64,000 bases of DNA from Azohydromonas aeria (GTDB lineage: Bacteria > Pseudomonadota > Gammaproteobacteria > Burkholderiales > Burkholderiaceae_C). Both the position numbers and the translations under genes were made by a program. Below the pieces are notes generated by a model, which saw nothing but the letters and a program-made list of their open reading frames with translations, was not told the DNA's origin and did not search any database. Positions 7,926-18,578 of this stretch are shown one piece after another. The stretch's first letter is position 1. Each line of letters begins with the position of its first letter. The stretch lies in contig NZ_VIDQ01000023.1 in the NCBI RefSeq assembly GCF_009760915.1, forward strand, positions 1 through 64,000. The letters are read 5' to 3'.

Positions 7926-10757
7926 TCAGGCCGCGGGCAGCCGCGCCAGTTGCTGCTGCAGCCGCTGCAGGGTCTGGCCGAAGTCGGCCACGCGCTGGCG
8001 CTCCTGCTCGACCACGGCCGCGGGTGCGCGCGCCACGAAGCTCTCGTTGCCGAGCTTGGCCTGCGCCTTGGCGATCTCGCCTTCGAGCCGCGCCACTTCC
8101 TTGGACAGCCGCGCGCGCTCGGCGGCGACGTCGATCTCCACGTGCAGCGCCAGCCGCAGCTCGCCCTGTACCGCCACCGGCGCCATGGCCGTGGCCTGCG
8201 CGAAGGCTGCCTCGTCGGCAAAGGTCTTCACTTCCGAGACCTTGGCCAGCGCCTTGAGCAGCGGCGCCGCGGCCGTGACGAAGCCCTCGTCGCCGAAGGT
8301 GTAGAGCGGCACGCGCTCCGCGGGCGAGAGGTTCATCTCGCCGCGCAGGTTGCGGCAGCTGCCCACCAGCGCCTTGAGCCGCGCCACCCAGGCGTCGGCC
8401 TGCGCGTCCACGCGCTCCAGCTGCGGCCGCGGGTAGGCGGCGGTGACGAGGCTCTGCGCGTCGCCGGCCGCCTTGCGCCCGGCCACCGGCGCCACGCGCT
8501 CCCACAGCTCGGCGGTGATGAAGGGCGTGATCGGGTGCAGCAGCCGCAGCACCGTCTCCAGCACGCGGATGAGCGTGCGCCGCGTGGCGCGCTGCTGCTC
8601 GGCCGTGCCGACCTGGATCTGCACCTTGGCGATCTCCAGGTACCAGTCGCAGTACTCGTCCCAGACGAAGGAGTAGATGGCGTTGGCGACGTTGTCGAGC
8701 CGGTACTCGGCGAAGCCCTGTTCCACCGCGGCTTCCACGCGCTGCAGCTCGCTCGTGATCCAGCGGTCGGCCTGGGAGAAGTCCAGGTAGCCGCCGGGCA
8801 CGCACTCCTGCGCGCCATGCTCGGCCAGGCCGCAGTCCTGGCCTTCGCAGTTCATGAGCACGAAGCGCGTGGCGTTCCAGAGCTTGTTGCAGAAGTTGCG
8901 GTAGCCCTCGCAGCGCTTGGCGTCGAAGTTGATGTTGCGGCCCAGGCTGGCCAGCGCCGCGAAGGTGAAGCGCAGCGCGTCGGCGCCGTAGCCCGGAATG
9001 CCCTCGGGGAATTCCTTCTGCGTGTCCTTGCGCACGCGCGGCGCGGTCTCGGGCTTGCGCAGGCCCTGGCTGCGCTTGTCGAGCAGTGCGGGCAGGTCGA
9101 TGCCGTCGATGAGGTCCACCGGGTCGAGCACGTTGCCCTCGGACTTGCTCATCTTCTTGCCCTGCGCGTCGCGCACCAGGCCGTGGATGTAGACGTGGCG
9201 GAAGGGCACCTGGCCGGTGAAGTGCACCGTCATCATGATCATCCGGGCGACCCAGAAGAAGATGATGTCGAAACCGGTGACGAGCACGCTGGAGGGCAGG
9301 AACAGGTCCAGCTCCGGCGTCTTCTCGGGCCAGCCCAGGCTGGAGAAGGGCACCAGCGCCGACGAGTACCAGGTGTCGAGCACGTCCTCGTCGCGCGTGA
9401 GCGCGCCGGCGTAGCCCGCGGCCTGCGCCTTGGCCCGGGCCTCCTCCTCGCTGCGCGCCACGAAGATCTGCCCCTCGCTGCCGTACCAGGCCGGGATCTG
9501 GTGGCCCCACCACAGCTGGCGGCTGATGCACCAGTCCTGGATGTTCTTCATCCACTGGTGGTAGGTGTTGATCCACTGCTCGGGCACGAACTTCACCGAG
9601 CCGTCATCGACGACCTGGATGGCCTTTTCGGCGATCGACTTGCCGTCGGCGCCGGGCTTGGTCATGGCCACGAACCACTGGTCGGTGAGCATGGGCTCGA
9701 CCACCTGCCCGGTGCGCGCGCAACGCGGCACCATCAGCTTGTGCTTCCGGGTCTCGGCCAGCAGCCCCTGCGCCTCCAGGTCGGCCACGATGCGCTTGCG
9801 CGCCACGAAGCGGTCCAGGCCGCGGTACGCCTCGGGTGCCTGCTCGTTGAGCGTGGCATCGAGCGTGAAGATGCTGATCATGGGCAGCCCGTGGCGCTGG
9901 CCCACCGCGTAGTCGTTGTAGTCATGCGCGGGCGTGACCTTGACCACACCGGTGCCGAACTCGCGGTCCACGTAGTCGTCGGCAATCACCGGAATGGTGC
10001 GGCCGGTCAGCGGCAGCGTCACCTGCCGGCCGATGAGGCCGGCGTAGCGCTCGTCTTCCGGGTGCACCATCACGGCCACGTCGCCGAGCATGGTCTCGGG
10101 GCGGGTGGTGGCCACGACCAGCTCGCCCGACCCGTCGGCCAGGGGGTAGCGGATGTGCCACAGCGAGCCGTCCTCCTCCTCGCTCTCGACCTCCAGGTCG
10201 GAGACGGCGGACTTGAGCACCGGGTCCCAATTCACCAGGCGCTTGCCGCGGTAGATCAGGCCCTCATCAAACAGGCGCACGAAGGTCTCGGTGACCACCT
10301 TGGACAGCTTCTCGTCCATGGTGAAGTACTCGTGCTGCCAGCTCACGCTGTCGCCCATGCGGCGCATCTGGCGCGTGATGGTCGAGCCGCTCTTTTCCTT
10401 CCACTCCCAGACCTTGGCCACGAAGTTCTTGCGGCCCAGCGCGTGGCGGTCCTGGCCCTGCTCCTGCAGCTGGCGCTCCACCACGATCTGCGTGGCGATG
10501 CCGGCGTGGTCCGTGCCCGGCACCCACAGCGTGTTGAAGCCGCGCATGCGGTGGTAGCGCGTGAGCGAGTCCATGATCGTCTGGTTGAACGCATGGCCCA
10601 TGTGCAGCGTGCCCGTGACGTTGGGCGGGGGCAGCTGGATGCTGAACGAGGGCTTCGCGGGGTCCAGCGTCGGCGCATAGGCGCCGCTCTTTTCCCACAG
10701 CGGGCCCCAGTGGGCCTCGATGGCGGCGGGCTCGAAGGATTTGGCGAGTTCGGTCAT
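7926..10757 (-). CDS. valS: Valine-tRNA ligase
   Basis: The 943-residue product is a full-length class Ia synthetase. The HIGH-type motif is HMGH at residues 52-55 within [11 protein letters not shown], the KMSKS motif is present (KKMSKSEGN, about residue 533), the CP1 editing domain includes [10 protein letters not shown], and the C-terminus has an anticodon-binding domain plus a Val-specific coiled coil ([22 protein letters not shown]). It charges tRNA-Val and hydrolyses mischarged Thr-tRNA-Val. It is divergent from the OmpV/MipA-type gene across 204 bases that contain a short tandem GCCGATGCCCC repeat at about 10870-10893. Confidence 0.97.
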   Translation of the reverse strand: MTELAKSFEPAAIEAHWGPLWEKSGAYAPTLDPAKPSFSIQLPPPNVTGTLHMGHAFNQTIMDSLTRYHRMRGFNTLWVPGTDHAGIATQIVVERQLQEQGQDRHALGRKNFVAKVWEWKEKSGSTITRQMRRMGDSVSWQHEYFTMDEKLSKVVTETFVRLFDEGLIYRGKRLVNWDPVLKSAVSDLEVESEEEDGSLWHIRYPLADGSGELVVATTRPETMLGDVAVMVHPEDERYAGLIGRQVTLPLTGRTIPVIADDYVDREFGTGVVKVTPAHDYNDYAVGQRHGLPMISIFTLDATLNEQAPEAYRGLDRFVARKRIVADLEAQGLLAETRKHKLMVPRCARTGQVVEPMLTDQWFVAMTKPGADGKSIAEKAIQVVDDGSVKFVPEQWINTYHQWMKNIQDWCISRQLWWGHQIPAWYGSEGQIFVARSEEEARAKAQAAGYAGALTRDEDVLDTWYSSALVPFSSLGWPEKTPELDLFLPSSVLVTGFDIIFFWVARMIMMTVHFTGQVPFRHVYIHGLVRDAQGKKMSKSEGNVLDPVDLIDGIDLPALLDKRSQGLRKPETAPRVRKDTQKEFPEGIPGYGADALRFTFAALASLGRNINFDAKRCEGYRNFCNKLWNATRFVLMNCEGQDCGLAEHGAQECVPGGYLDFSQADRWITSELQRVEAAVEQGFAEYRLDNVANAIYSFVWDEYCDWYLEIAKVQIQVGTAEQQRATRRTLIRVLETVLRLLHPITPFITAELWERVAPVAGRKAAGDAQSLVTAAYPRPQLERVDAQADAWVARLKALVGSCRNLRGEMNLSPAERVPLYTFGDEGFVTAAAPLLKALAKVSEVKTFADEAAFAQATAMAPVAVQGELRLALHVEIDVAAERARLSKEVARLEGEIAKAQAKLGNESFVARAPAAVVEQERQRVADFGQTLQRLQQQLARLPAA

Positions 10758-10961
10758 GGCGGGCAGGGGAGCAATGGCGCGCCGGCGCGCGCACGAGGGG
10801 GCGCCGGCACACGGGAATCATGGGGGTGCGGGATTGTAGGGTGGCGCTTTCCGCCGTCCGGCGGGCCCGCCGATGCCCCGCCGATGCCCCGCCGCGCCGC
10901 GGCGCCGGCCTGGGCGAAGATGCGTCCATTGCGGCGCGCCGCTTTCCGGACCACCAGCCTG

Positions 10962-11798
10962 ATGAGCCTTCTGAAACCGTCCCGTTTCCCGTCGCCCCTG
11001 CCCCTGCTGGCGGCCACCGTCCTGGCGGCTGCCACCCCGGCCGCGCTGGCCGCGCCGCCGCTTTGGGAGCTGGGCGCGGGCGCCACGGTGCTGCACCTGC
11101 CGCACTACCGCGGCTCCGACCAGACGCACACCTGGACGCTGCCCCTGCCCTACGCCGTCTACCGCGGCCACGTGCTGCGCGCCGACCGCGAGGGCGCGCG
11201 CGCGGTGCTGCTGCAGACCGACCGCCTGGACGTGGACCTGAGCCTGGCCGGCACGCCGCCCACGCGCAGCAGCGACAACACCGCGCGCCGCGGCATGGCG
11301 GACCTGCCCACCATCGTCGAGCTGGGCCCGCTGGTGAGCTGGACCGCCGCGCGCGGCGACGACTGGAAGCTGGACCTGCGCCTGCCCGTGCGCGCGGCGC
11401 TGGGGCTGGGCTCCGAGGGCGGCTTCAAGGGCTGGGTGGCGACGCCACAGCTGCGGCTGTCGCTGCCCGAGGCCGGCGGCTGGCGCGTGGGGCTGACGGC
11501 GGCGCTGACGGCACAGGACCGGCGCTACAACGAGGTGTTCTACAAGGTGTCGGCCGACGAGGCGCTGCCGGACCGCCCGGCCTACCAGCCCGGCGGCGGC
11601 ATGGCTGGCGGCTACCTGCAGGCCTCGGCCACGCGGCGCATCGGGCGCTGGTGGCTGGCCGGCTTCACACGCTGGGACACGCTGCGCGGCGCCAGCTTCG
11701 ACGACAGCCCGCTGGTGCGCCAGCGCCAGCACTGGTCGGCAGGCATTGCGCTGGCGTACGTCTTCGCCACGTCGTCGCGCGAGGGCGAGGCGGAGTGA
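10962..11798 (+). CDS. MipA/OmpV-family outer membrane protein
   Basis: The 278-residue product has a clear signal peptide (MSLLKPSRF, then a Leu/Ala core ending AALAAP). It continues with alternating amphipathic strands and features typical of the family: the early GAGATVLHLPHYRGSDQ segment and a C-terminal strand ending in an aromatic-rich AGIALAYVF. It probably forms a small beta-barrel in the outer membrane; MipA homologs scaffold murein synthesis and OmpV homologs act in adhesion or osmotic response. The ATG of MSLLKPSRF was chosen because the signal peptide starts there. It is convergent with guaC (15-base gap). Confidence 0.8.
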   Translation: MSLLKPSRFPSPLPLLAATVLAAATPAALAAPPLWELGAGATVLHLPHYRGSDQTHTWTLPLPYAVYRGHVLRADREGARAVLLQTDRLDVDLSLAGTPPTRSSDNTARRGMADLPTIVELGPLVSWTAARGDDWKLDLRLPVRAALGLGSEGGFKGWVATPQLRLSLPEAGGWRVGLTAALTAQDRRYNEVFYKVSADEALPDRPAYQPGGGMAGGYLQASATRRIGRWWLAGFTRWDTLRGASFDDSPLVRQRQHWSAGIALAYVFATSSREGEAE

Positions 11799-11813
11799 AG
11801 ACGGGCAAGGGGG

Positions 11814-12791
11814 TCACATCAGCAGGTGCTCCCCCGCGTTCTCCCCACCCAGGATCACGTAGTTGACCTTGCGCAGGTCGCGCAGCTCGCGTCCGCCGGC
11901 GTAGGAGATGGAGCTCTGCAGGTCCTCGCGCATCTCGCGCAGCGTGTCGGCGAGCTTGCCCTTGACCGGCTCCAGGATGCGCTTGCCCTCGACGTGCTTG
12001 TACTCGCCCTTGTTGAAGTCCGAGGCCGAGCCGTAGTACTCCTTGAACAGCTGCCCGTCCACTTCCACCGTGCGGCCCGGGCTTTCCTCGTGGCCGGCGA
12101 AGAGCGAGCCCACCATCACCATCGCGGCGCCGAAGCGCACGCTCTTGGCGATGTCGCCGTGATGGCGGATGCCGCCGTCGGCAATGATGGGCTTGGTCGC
12201 CACGCGCGCGCACCACTTCAGCGCCGACAGCTGCCAGCCGCCGGTGCCGAAGCCGGTCTTCAGGCGCGTGATGCACACCTTGCCCGGGCCGATGCCGACC
12301 TTGGTCGCGTCGGCGCCCCAGTTCTCCAGGTCGATCACGGCCTCGGGCGTGCCCACGTTGCCGGCGATCACGAAGGCCTGCGGCAGCCGCTCCTTGATGT
12401 AGCCGATCATGCGCTGCACGCTGTCGGCATGGCCGTGGGCGATGTCGATGGTGATGTAGTCGGCGCCCACGCCGTCGGCGGCGAGCCGGTCGATGGCGGC
12501 GCGGTCCGCCTCCTTCACGCCCGAGCTGATGGACACGAGCAGGCCCTGCTCGCGCATGCGCCGCGCGAAGGCGACGTTGTCCAGGTCGAAGCGGTGCATG
12601 ACGTAGAAGTACCCGTCGCGCGCCAGGCGCTCGGCGATGTTCTCGTCGATGACGGTCTTCATGTTGGCCGGCACCACCGGCAGCTTGAAGCGGTGCGGGC
12701 CGAAGGGCATCGAGGTGTCGCACTCGGCACGGCTTTCCACGCGGCAGCGGCGCGGCAGCAACAGGACGTTGTCGTAGTCGAAGATGTCCAA
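11814..12791 (-). CDS. guaC: GMP reductase
   Basis: The 325-residue product matches type 2 GMP reductases. It starts [13 protein letters not shown] and has the IMPDH-fold catalytic loop [15 protein letters not shown] with Cys173, then [14 protein letters not shown] and the AGHEESPG segment. It reductively deaminates GMP to IMP with NADPH, allowing purine interconversion. The start is TTG at 12791: a GGAG lies seven bases upstream and the first conserved residues follow at once, whereas the ATG further upstream would add a non-homologous extension that crosses the patatin terminator. Confidence 0.93.
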   Translation of the reverse strand: MDIFDYDNVLLLPRRCRVESRAECDTSMPFGPHRFKLPVVPANMKTVIDENIAERLARDGYFYVMHRFDLDNVAFARRMREQGLLVSISSGVKEADRAAIDRLAADGVGADYITIDIAHGHADSVQRMIGYIKERLPQAFVIAGNVGTPEAVIDLENWGADATKVGIGPGKVCITRLKTGFGTGGWQLSALKWCARVATKPIIADGGIRHHGDIAKSVRFGAAMVMVGSLFAGHEESPGRTVEVDGQLFKEYYGSASDFNKGEYKHVEGKRILEPVKGKLADTLREMREDLQSSISYAGGRELRDLRKVNYVILGGENAGEHLLM

Positions 12792-12918
12792 GAGAAGGCT
12801 CCAGAAGTGGGTCCAGAGGCGGCGCGTTGAAGCAGTGCGCGGCCCAATGGCTGCTGAGCACTTGACCTGGAGCCCGGCCGTGTCCCGCGAAGCCGTCGGC
12901 AACGGACGGTGCGGGCAC

Positions 12919-12950
12919 AAAAAACCGGGCTCCAAAAATTTGGGCCCGGT
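12919..12950 (-). terminator. Intrinsic terminator after the patatin gene
   Basis: On the minus strand ACCGGGC pairs with GCCCGGT around an inner CCAAA/TTTGG extension, and the stem is followed by six T residues. It lies immediately downstream of the patatin stop and separates that transcript from guaC. Confidence 0.85.
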
Positions 12951-12958
12951 GGCGCATT

Positions 12959-14047
12959 CTACGCAGGCGCGGTCCCCTGGTCAGGGGGGAATGCCCCGGC
13001 ACCGAGCAGGGCCGCGAGGTCGGCGCTGGAGTGCTGGCCGATGGCGTGGCCCTGGCGCGCCAGCCATTCCTGCGCATGGGCGCTGCCGCGCTCGCGCAGC
13101 TGCTCCAGGAACGGGCGGTGCGGGATCAGCTTGGTGTGCACCGGCAGGCCGGCGAGGTGGTCGTCGGCCTCGATCACGTGCACCCGCAGCGAGGCCACGC
13201 GCCGGCGCCAGCCCCAGCCGCGCCACGCGCCCTGGCGCGCCAGCGCCTGCAGCTGCTGCAGCCAGCGCAGCTCGTGCAGGAAGCAGGCGTTGAAGCCGAT
13301 CTCCAGCGCGCGCTGCTGGATCTGCGCCTGCGAGCGCGGCAGCTCGCCGAAGACGCGCGGATTGAGCGTGAGGATCAGCAGGTCCGGCGCGTCCGTCTCG
13401 CACACCAGCGGCAGCAGGGCCGGGTTGGCGGCGTAGCCGCCGTCCCAGTAGGGCTGGCCGTCGATCTCCACCGCCTGCATCAGCATCGGCAGGCAGGCCG
13501 AGGCCAGCCCCACCTCCACCGTCAGCTCCTCGCGCCTGAACAGGCGCAGCTGCCCGGTGTTGGCATTGGTGGCGGCAATGAAGATCTGCGGCCCGCGCGT
13601 CTCGCGCAGCCGCTCGAAGTCCACCTGCGACTGCAGCAGCTGGCGCAGCGGGTTCAGGTTGAGCGGATTCAGGGCGTAGGGCGAGAGCAGCCGCGTCCAC
13701 TGCAGCATCGCCTGCGCCGCGGGGTGCAGCGTGGGCCAGGGGTCGCCGTCGCGCGGGGTGCGCACCGCCCCGGCGGGCATCTGCTCGCTCACGGCGTGCC
13801 AGAAGCGCCACAGCGCCTCGCGCGCGCCCTCGGGGCCGCCGTCGAGCAGCCCGTGCGCCAGCACGATGGCGTTCATGGCGCCGGCGCTGGTGCCGCTGAG
13901 GGCGTCGATGCGCAGGTCCTCCTGCTGCAGCAGCTCGTCGAGCACGCCCCAGGTGAAGGCGCCGTGCGCGCCGCCGCCCTGCAGCGCCAGCGCCACCGGG
14001 CGCTGCGCCGGACCGCCGCGCAGCCAGGGCCACAGGCCCGGCCTCAA
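12959..14047 (-). CDS. Patatin-like phospholipase
   Basis: The 362-residue protein has all patatin hallmarks: the glycine-rich oxyanion loop [11 protein letters not shown] (about residues 21-31), the nucleophile elbow GTSAG with Ser54, and the dyad aspartate in YWDGG (Asp202). It should be a serine acyl hydrolase acting on membrane phospholipids. No signal peptide is seen. The start is TTG at 14047: it is preceded by AAGGAG eight bases away and shares bases with the TGA of the upstream hydrolase gene, so translation is coupled. The last residues ([10 protein letters not shown]) are followed by an intrinsic terminator. Confidence 0.88.
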   Translation of the reverse strand: MRPGLWPWLRGGPAQRPVALALQGGGAHGAFTWGVLDELLQQEDLRIDALSGTSAGAMNAIVLAHGLLDGGPEGAREALWRFWHAVSEQMPAGAVRTPRDGDPWPTLHPAAQAMLQWTRLLSPYALNPLNLNPLRQLLQSQVDFERLRETRGPQIFIAATNANTGQLRLFRREELTVEVGLASACLPMLMQAVEIDGQPYWDGGYAANPALLPLVCETDAPDLLILTLNPRVFGELPRSQAQIQQRALEIGFNACFLHELRWLQQLQALARQGAWRGWGWRRRVASLRVHVIEADDHLAGLPVHTKLIPHRPFLEQLRERGSAHAQEWLARQGHAIGQHSSADLAALLGAGAFPPDQGTAPA

Positions 14048-14850
14048 CGCCGCCGCTCCTTGCGTTCGGCCACGGCGCCGAGGAAGTCGTGCAGCAGCGG
14101 CTCGCCACCCAGGCGGCGCGGGTGCGGCGCGGCGCCGGCCATGAACTCCGGGTGCCACTGCATGCCGAAGACGTAGCTGGGCCCCTGCCAGCGCACGGCC
14201 TCGACCACGCCGTCGGGAACGCCGCGGGCCTCGACCACGAGGCCGTCGCCCAGGTCCTTCACCGCCTGGTGGTGGATGGAGTTGACTTCGCCCTGGCGGG
14301 CGCCGCCGTAGACCTGCGCCAGCCGGGTGCCGGGCAGGATCTCGATGTCGTGGAACTGCTGGTCGTAGCGCATGAGGTCGCGGTGGCCGAGGGCCTCGGG
14401 CAGTTGGGTGGGAATGTCCTGGTAGAGCGTGCCGCCCAGCGCCACGTTGATCAACTGGCAGCCGCGGCAGATGCCGATCACGGGCTTGCCTTCGGACACG
14501 AAGGCGCGGAACAGCTCGATCTCGTAGCGGTCGCGGATGCGGTCGCCGTGCCAATCGTCGTGCAGCGCCTGCTCGCCGTAGCTCAGTGGGGAGACGTCGT
14601 TGCCGCCCTGCAACACGAGACCGTCGAGCTGCCGGGCGTAGTCGGCCAGGTTCACCTCGCCGGGCAGCAGCAGTCCCTCGCGCTCGATGGCCGGGATCAT
14701 CAGCGCCAGCACCTGCGGGCGCAGCAGCCAGTGCGCCACCGACTGTTCCAGGTAGTGCAGCGTGCGCGTGAAGACGCCGCCCGACTCCATGAACGGGGCT
14801 TGCGGGTAGTAGATGCGCGAGGAGATGCCGATGAGCAGTGGGGAAGCCAT
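14044..14850 (-). CDS. Gamma-glutamyl-gamma-aminobutyrate hydrolase-family protein (class I GATase-like, peptidase C26)
   Basis: The 268-residue product has the glutamine-amidotransferase nucleophile elbow GICRGCQLINVALGG (Cys128), the LQGGNDVSP segment, and the catalytic His in MQWHPE (about residue 232). PuuD-like members cleave gamma-glutamyl amides such as gamma-glutamyl-GABA in putrescine breakdown. No other puu genes are here, so the substrate remains open. The start is the ATG of MASPLLIGISSR. It is the first gene of a two-gene unit with the patatin gene and is divergent from the helicase gene, 73 bases away. Confidence 0.87.
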   Translation of the reverse strand: MASPLLIGISSRIYYPQAPFMESGGVFTRTLHYLEQSVAHWLLRPQVLALMIPAIEREGLLLPGEVNLADYARQLDGLVLQGGNDVSPLSYGEQALHDDWHGDRIRDRYEIELFRAFVSEGKPVIGICRGCQLINVALGGTLYQDIPTQLPEALGHRDLMRYDQQFHDIEILPGTRLAQVYGGARQGEVNSIHHQAVKDLGDGLVVEARGVPDGVVEAVRWQGPSYVFGMQWHPEFMAGAAPHPRRLGGEPLLHDFLGAVAERKERRR

Positions 14851-14923
14851 GCGTCGCGCGGAGCGAACGCAATGCCCGGACGCAACCCCCCCTTGGGGTG
14901 AGGTGGGCTCCTTAAAATGCCCC

Positions 14924-17299
14924 ATGGGTTCCCCGTCGATCACTTCCGAACAAGCCGCCGCCGCTGCCACTGCCGCCGAGGGCACGCCGGCCGTGCCGAA
15001 CGCGCTGCTGCGCCACCTCAACCCCGAACAGCTCGCCGCCGTGACGCAGCCGGCGGAGCCGGCGCTGATCCTGGCCGGCGCCGGCTCGGGCAAGACCCGC
15101 GTGCTGACCACGCGCATCGCCTGGCTGCTGCAGACCGGGCAGGTCTCGCCCGGCGGCATCCTGGCCGTAACCTTCACCAACAAGGCGGCCAAGGAAATGA
15201 TGGCCCGCCTCACCGCGCTGCTGCCCGTGAGCGTGCGCGGCATGTGGATCGGCACCTTCCACGGCCTGTGCAACCGGCTGCTGCGCGCGCACTGGAAGCA
15301 GGCCGGGCTGCCGCAGGGCTTCCAGATCCTGGACTCGGCCGACTCCGTCTCTGCCGTCAAGCGCGTCATCAAGACCATGAAGCTCGACGAGGAGCGCTTC
15401 GTGCCGAAGCAGGTGAGCTGGTTCATCGCCGCCTGCAAGGAAGACGGCAAGCGGCCGGGCAACGTGGAAGCGCTGGACCCGCACACGCGCCAGCTCGTGG
15501 CCATCTACGCCGCCTATGAAGACCAGTGCCAGCGCGAGGGCGTGGTCGATTTCGCCGAGCTGATGCTGCGCAGCTACGAGCTGCTGCGCGACAACGAGGC
15601 GCTGGCCGCGCACTACCGGCACCGCTTCCGCCACCTGCTGGTGGACGAGTTCCAGGACACCAACCGGCTGCAGTACGCGTGGCTGAAGATGCTGGCGCCG
15701 CCGGGGGGCGGGCAGGGCGTGTTCGCCGTGGGCGACGACGACCAGTCGATCTACGGCTTCCGCGGCGCGCGCGTGGGCAACATGGCCGACTTCGAGCGCG
15801 AGTACCGCGTGCGGCGCGTGGTGAAGCTGGAGCACAACTACCGCAGCTACGGGAACATCCTCGACGCCGCCAACGGCCTGATCGCGCGCAACAGCCGCCG
15901 CCTGGGCAAGAACCTGCGCACCGAGGCCGGCCCGGGCGAGCCGGTGCGGGTGCACGAGAGCGTGAGCGACTACGCCGAGGCGCAGTGGCTGATCGAGGAG
16001 GCGCAGCTGCTGCACCGCGGCGGGCTGCCGCGCAGCGAGATCGCCATCCTCTACCGCTCCAACGCGCAGAGCCGGGTGCTGGAAAGCGGGCTGTTCAACG
16101 CCGGCATCCCGTACCGCGTCTATGGCGGCCTGCGCTTCTTCGAGCGCGCGGAGGTCAAGCACGCGCTGGCCTACCTGCGGCTGGTCGAGAACCCGCACGA
16201 CGACACCAGCTTCCTGCGCGTCGTGAACTTCCCGACCCGGGGCATCGGCGCGCGCAGCATCGAGCAGCTCACCGACGCCGCGCGCGCCAGCGGCCGCAGC
16301 CTGCACCAGAGCGTGGGCGCGGTCACGGGCCGGGCCGGGGCCAACCTGGCGGCGTTCAACAACCTGATCCTGCGGCTGCGCGAGGAGACCCGGGGGCTGA
16401 CGCTGCGCGAGATCATCGGCCGCATGCTGCAGGCCAGCGGGCTGCTGGACTTCTACCGCGCCGAGAAGGACGGGCAGGACCGCATCGAGAACCTGGAGGA
16501 ACTCGTCAACGCCGCCGAGGCCTTCGTGACGCAGGAGGGCTTCGGCAAGGAGGCCGTGGCGCTGCCGCTGGACGAGCTGCGCCCCGAGGGCGAGCCGCCC
16601 GCCGGGCCGGCCGAGTTGATTCCCGACGCCGAGACGGGTGAGATCGTCAGCCCGCTCTCCGCGTTCCTGACGCACGCCTCGCTGGAGGCGGGCGACAACC
16701 AGGCCAACGCCGGCTCCGACGCCATCCAGCTCATGACCGTGCACTCGGCCAAGGGCCTGGAGTTCGATGCGGTGTTCATCACCGGGCTGGAGGAGGGGCT
16801 GTTTCCGCACGAGAACTCGCTCTCCGACGCCGACGGGCTGGAGGAGGAGCGGCGGCTGATGTACGTGGCCATCACACGCGCCCGGAAACGCCTGTACCTG
16901 AGCTTCAGCCAGACGCGGCTGCTGCACGGGCAGACCCGCTACAACGTCAAGAGCCGCTTCTTCGACGAGCTGCCGGAGGGCGCGCTGAAATGGATCACGC
17001 CGCGCACCGGCTTCCAGAGCGCCACCAGCTTCACGCCGCGGCAGGCGTGGCAGCAGGCGGCTTCTTCCCCGTTCCAATCCCAGGCGCGCAAGGAGCCGGC
17101 GCCGAAACCGCTGATTCCGAAGGCCGTGCCGTCACACGGGCTGACGGTGGGCAAGGCGGTGTTCCACAACAAGTTCGGTGAAGGCGTCGTGGTGACGCTC
17201 GAAGGCACCGGGGAAGACACCCGCGCCGAGGTGAATTTCGGGCGGCATGGGCGGAAATGGCTGGCGTTGTCGGTGGCGAAATTGACGCCGATTGATTGA
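14924..17299 (+). CDS. uvrD: UvrD/PcrA-family ATP-dependent 3'-5' DNA helicase
   Basis: The 791-residue SF1A helicase shows the Walker A AGAGSGKT (residues 51-58), DEFQDTN (motif II), VGDDDQSIYGFRGA (III), SAKGLEFDAVF and the RRLMYVAITRARKRL motif. A C-terminal tudor-like domain (KAVFHNKFGEGVV to the end) is typical of UvrD/PcrA and binds RNA polymerase in those proteins. It should unwind DNA in nucleotide-excision and mismatch repair. It is somewhat longer than E. coli UvrD (720 residues). The ATG at 14924 was used because the frame upstream is unlike helicase sequence. Confidence 0.93.
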   Translation: MGSPSITSEQAAAAATAAEGTPAVPNALLRHLNPEQLAAVTQPAEPALILAGAGSGKTRVLTTRIAWLLQTGQVSPGGILAVTFTNKAAKEMMARLTALLPVSVRGMWIGTFHGLCNRLLRAHWKQAGLPQGFQILDSADSVSAVKRVIKTMKLDEERFVPKQVSWFIAACKEDGKRPGNVEALDPHTRQLVAIYAAYEDQCQREGVVDFAELMLRSYELLRDNEALAAHYRHRFRHLLVDEFQDTNRLQYAWLKMLAPPGGGQGVFAVGDDDQSIYGFRGARVGNMADFEREYRVRRVVKLEHNYRSYGNILDAANGLIARNSRRLGKNLRTEAGPGEPVRVHESVSDYAEAQWLIEEAQLLHRGGLPRSEIAILYRSNAQSRVLESGLFNAGIPYRVYGGLRFFERAEVKHALAYLRLVENPHDDTSFLRVVNFPTRGIGARSIEQLTDAARASGRSLHQSVGAVTGRAGANLAAFNNLILRLREETRGLTLREIIGRMLQASGLLDFYRAEKDGQDRIENLEELVNAAEAFVTQEGFGKEAVALPLDELRPEGEPPAGPAELIPDAETGEIVSPLSAFLTHASLEAGDNQANAGSDAIQLMTVHSAKGLEFDAVFITGLEEGLFPHENSLSDADGLEEERRLMYVAITRARKRLYLSFSQTRLLHGQTRYNVKSRFFDELPEGALKWITPRTGFQSATSFTPRQAWQQAASSPFQSQARKEPAPKPLIPKAVPSHGLTVGKAVFHNKFGEGVVVTLEGTGEDTRAEVNFGRHGRKWLALSVAKLTPID

Positions 17300-17625
17300 G
17301 CAGAAATGAGGCTGCCAGCCGCGGGACTTGGCAGCCAGTTCCGCTGTGTTCGCGCAGGAATTGACAAGCTTTTTGCCAAGCTGCGCGACGCTTGCGAGAG
17401 CCGTTGCATTTCATGCTCAAAAGAAATTCCGGTTTGCAGTCATCTCAATTTGTCATGAATAGGCGAATTGTTGCGGGTTGCGCAGTGCTGAATTTTGAGT
17501 GTGCTGGATGCGGCTGACATGTATTGTTTCTTGCCACCCCGCGAATCCATGGTTGATTACGGCAATATGTCGCCTATCTTGAGTTTTGCCGAATGTGTTT
17601 GGTGTAACTCTTGATGGAGATTGGC
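17300..17625. other. Lower-GC intergenic stretch before the PEP-CTERM gene
   Basis: This 326-base gap is visibly richer in A and T than the rest of the window. It holds an eight-base-pair inverted repeat at 17310-17336 (GGCTGCCA and TGGCAGCC) that could be a weak end for the helicase transcript, although it lacks a T run. A TTGACA at 17361-17366 has no convincing -10 partner. No gene, tRNA or insertion-sequence remnant was recognised. Confidence 0.5.
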
Positions 17626-18480
17626 ATGGTTGATTTTCCTCGCGTCAAGGCAGGATCGTTGGTATTTGCCGCGGCATCAATGCTTGCCTCAGTGTCGGCG
17701 CAGGCGGATATTATCGGTGTCTCCTGGTTTTCGTCGCCTATCGGAGGATTGCTGAGAATTGACGAGAAAACAGGTGCCGTCAAGGCTGTTTATGAGTCGC
17801 CGGTCAGTCGAATGAACTCACTGGCGCAGGATGCCGCTGGCAACCTCTATTCCATCGGGCAATTTGATTCGTATGCCTTCACGGGCCTGGTCAAGATCAA
17901 TCCCCGCAACGGCAAAATAACGCCAGTCTCCGAAGTGCTCGACGACATCCGGGCACTTTCCTTTTCCAGGGACAACGTGCTCTACGGCATCCGGGCAGGG
18001 AATGAGTTCGGAGAGGACCCCAGTCAGCTGGTCTCAATCGATATTCTCTCGGGTGCCGTTACGCTCATTGGCTCCAACGGTGGTCCGCCCAGTAGCCTTC
18101 AAGGGCTGGCATTCACGCCGTCAGGTATTTTGTACGGCTGGGACGTCGGTCCGGTCGGCGTGGGGCAGGGGCTTGTCACCGTGAATCCCTTGACTGGGGA
18201 CATCACGGATGTAAATCCGGGAATCGGTGGCAGCGCCCTGGATATACAGGGTTTGACATTCGCGCCGGATGGTGCGCTTTATGGTGCGCGCGAAGCGTTG
18301 TACAAGATCGACCTCGAGACTGGCGCATTGTCTCAAGTCAGCGCCGGCAGTTATGCTGATATTCGAGGTATAGAGTATGTGAACGTGGTTCCCGAGCCGG
18401 CTGCGTACCTGATGTTCATTATGGGTTTGTCCGGGATGGGGTGGGTGAGCAGGAATCGAAATTCACCAGCGAAGAAATAA
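17626..18480 (+). CDS. PEP-CTERM sorting domain protein with beta-propeller-like repeats
   Basis: The 284-residue product has a signal peptide (residues 1-27, ending VSAQA). Several repeats follow, each with an LxF..xG.LYG strand and then a xxID..TG.xT turn (near residues 65-100, 110-145, 158-195 and 208-235), which resembles a beta-propeller. The C-terminus has VPEP (255-258), a hydrophobic stretch and a basic end (SRNRNSPAKK), the PEP-CTERM signal recognised by exosortase EpsH/XrtA. It is thus predicted to be exported and processed at the surface. GGAG six bases before this ATG fixes the start. No exosortase or exopolysaccharide genes are in the window. Confidence 0.88.
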   Translation: MVDFPRVKAGSLVFAAASMLASVSAQADIIGVSWFSSPIGGLLRIDEKTGAVKAVYESPVSRMNSLAQDAAGNLYSIGQFDSYAFTGLVKINPRNGKITPVSEVLDDIRALSFSRDNVLYGIRAGNEFGEDPSQLVSIDILSGAVTLIGSNGGPPSSLQGLAFTPSGILYGWDVGPVGVGQGLVTVNPLTGDITDVNPGIGGSALDIQGLTFAPDGALYGAREALYKIDLETGALSQVSAGSYADIRGIEYVNVVPEPAAYLMFIMGLSGMGWVSRNRNSPAKK

Positions 18481-18578
18481 AGACTCGCCTGGGCTCAGGC
18501 AGGACGTTCGGGGCTGCCGGATCTCCAAAATTTGGCTGGGAAGCCTGCTGCAACCAAAGTGGGCATCCTGATCGGTTT

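Noticed and set aside
17361..17366. TTGACA as a promoter for the PEP-CTERM gene
   Set aside because: No -10-like hexamer lies 16-18 bases downstream, and it is more than 250 bases from the start codon.
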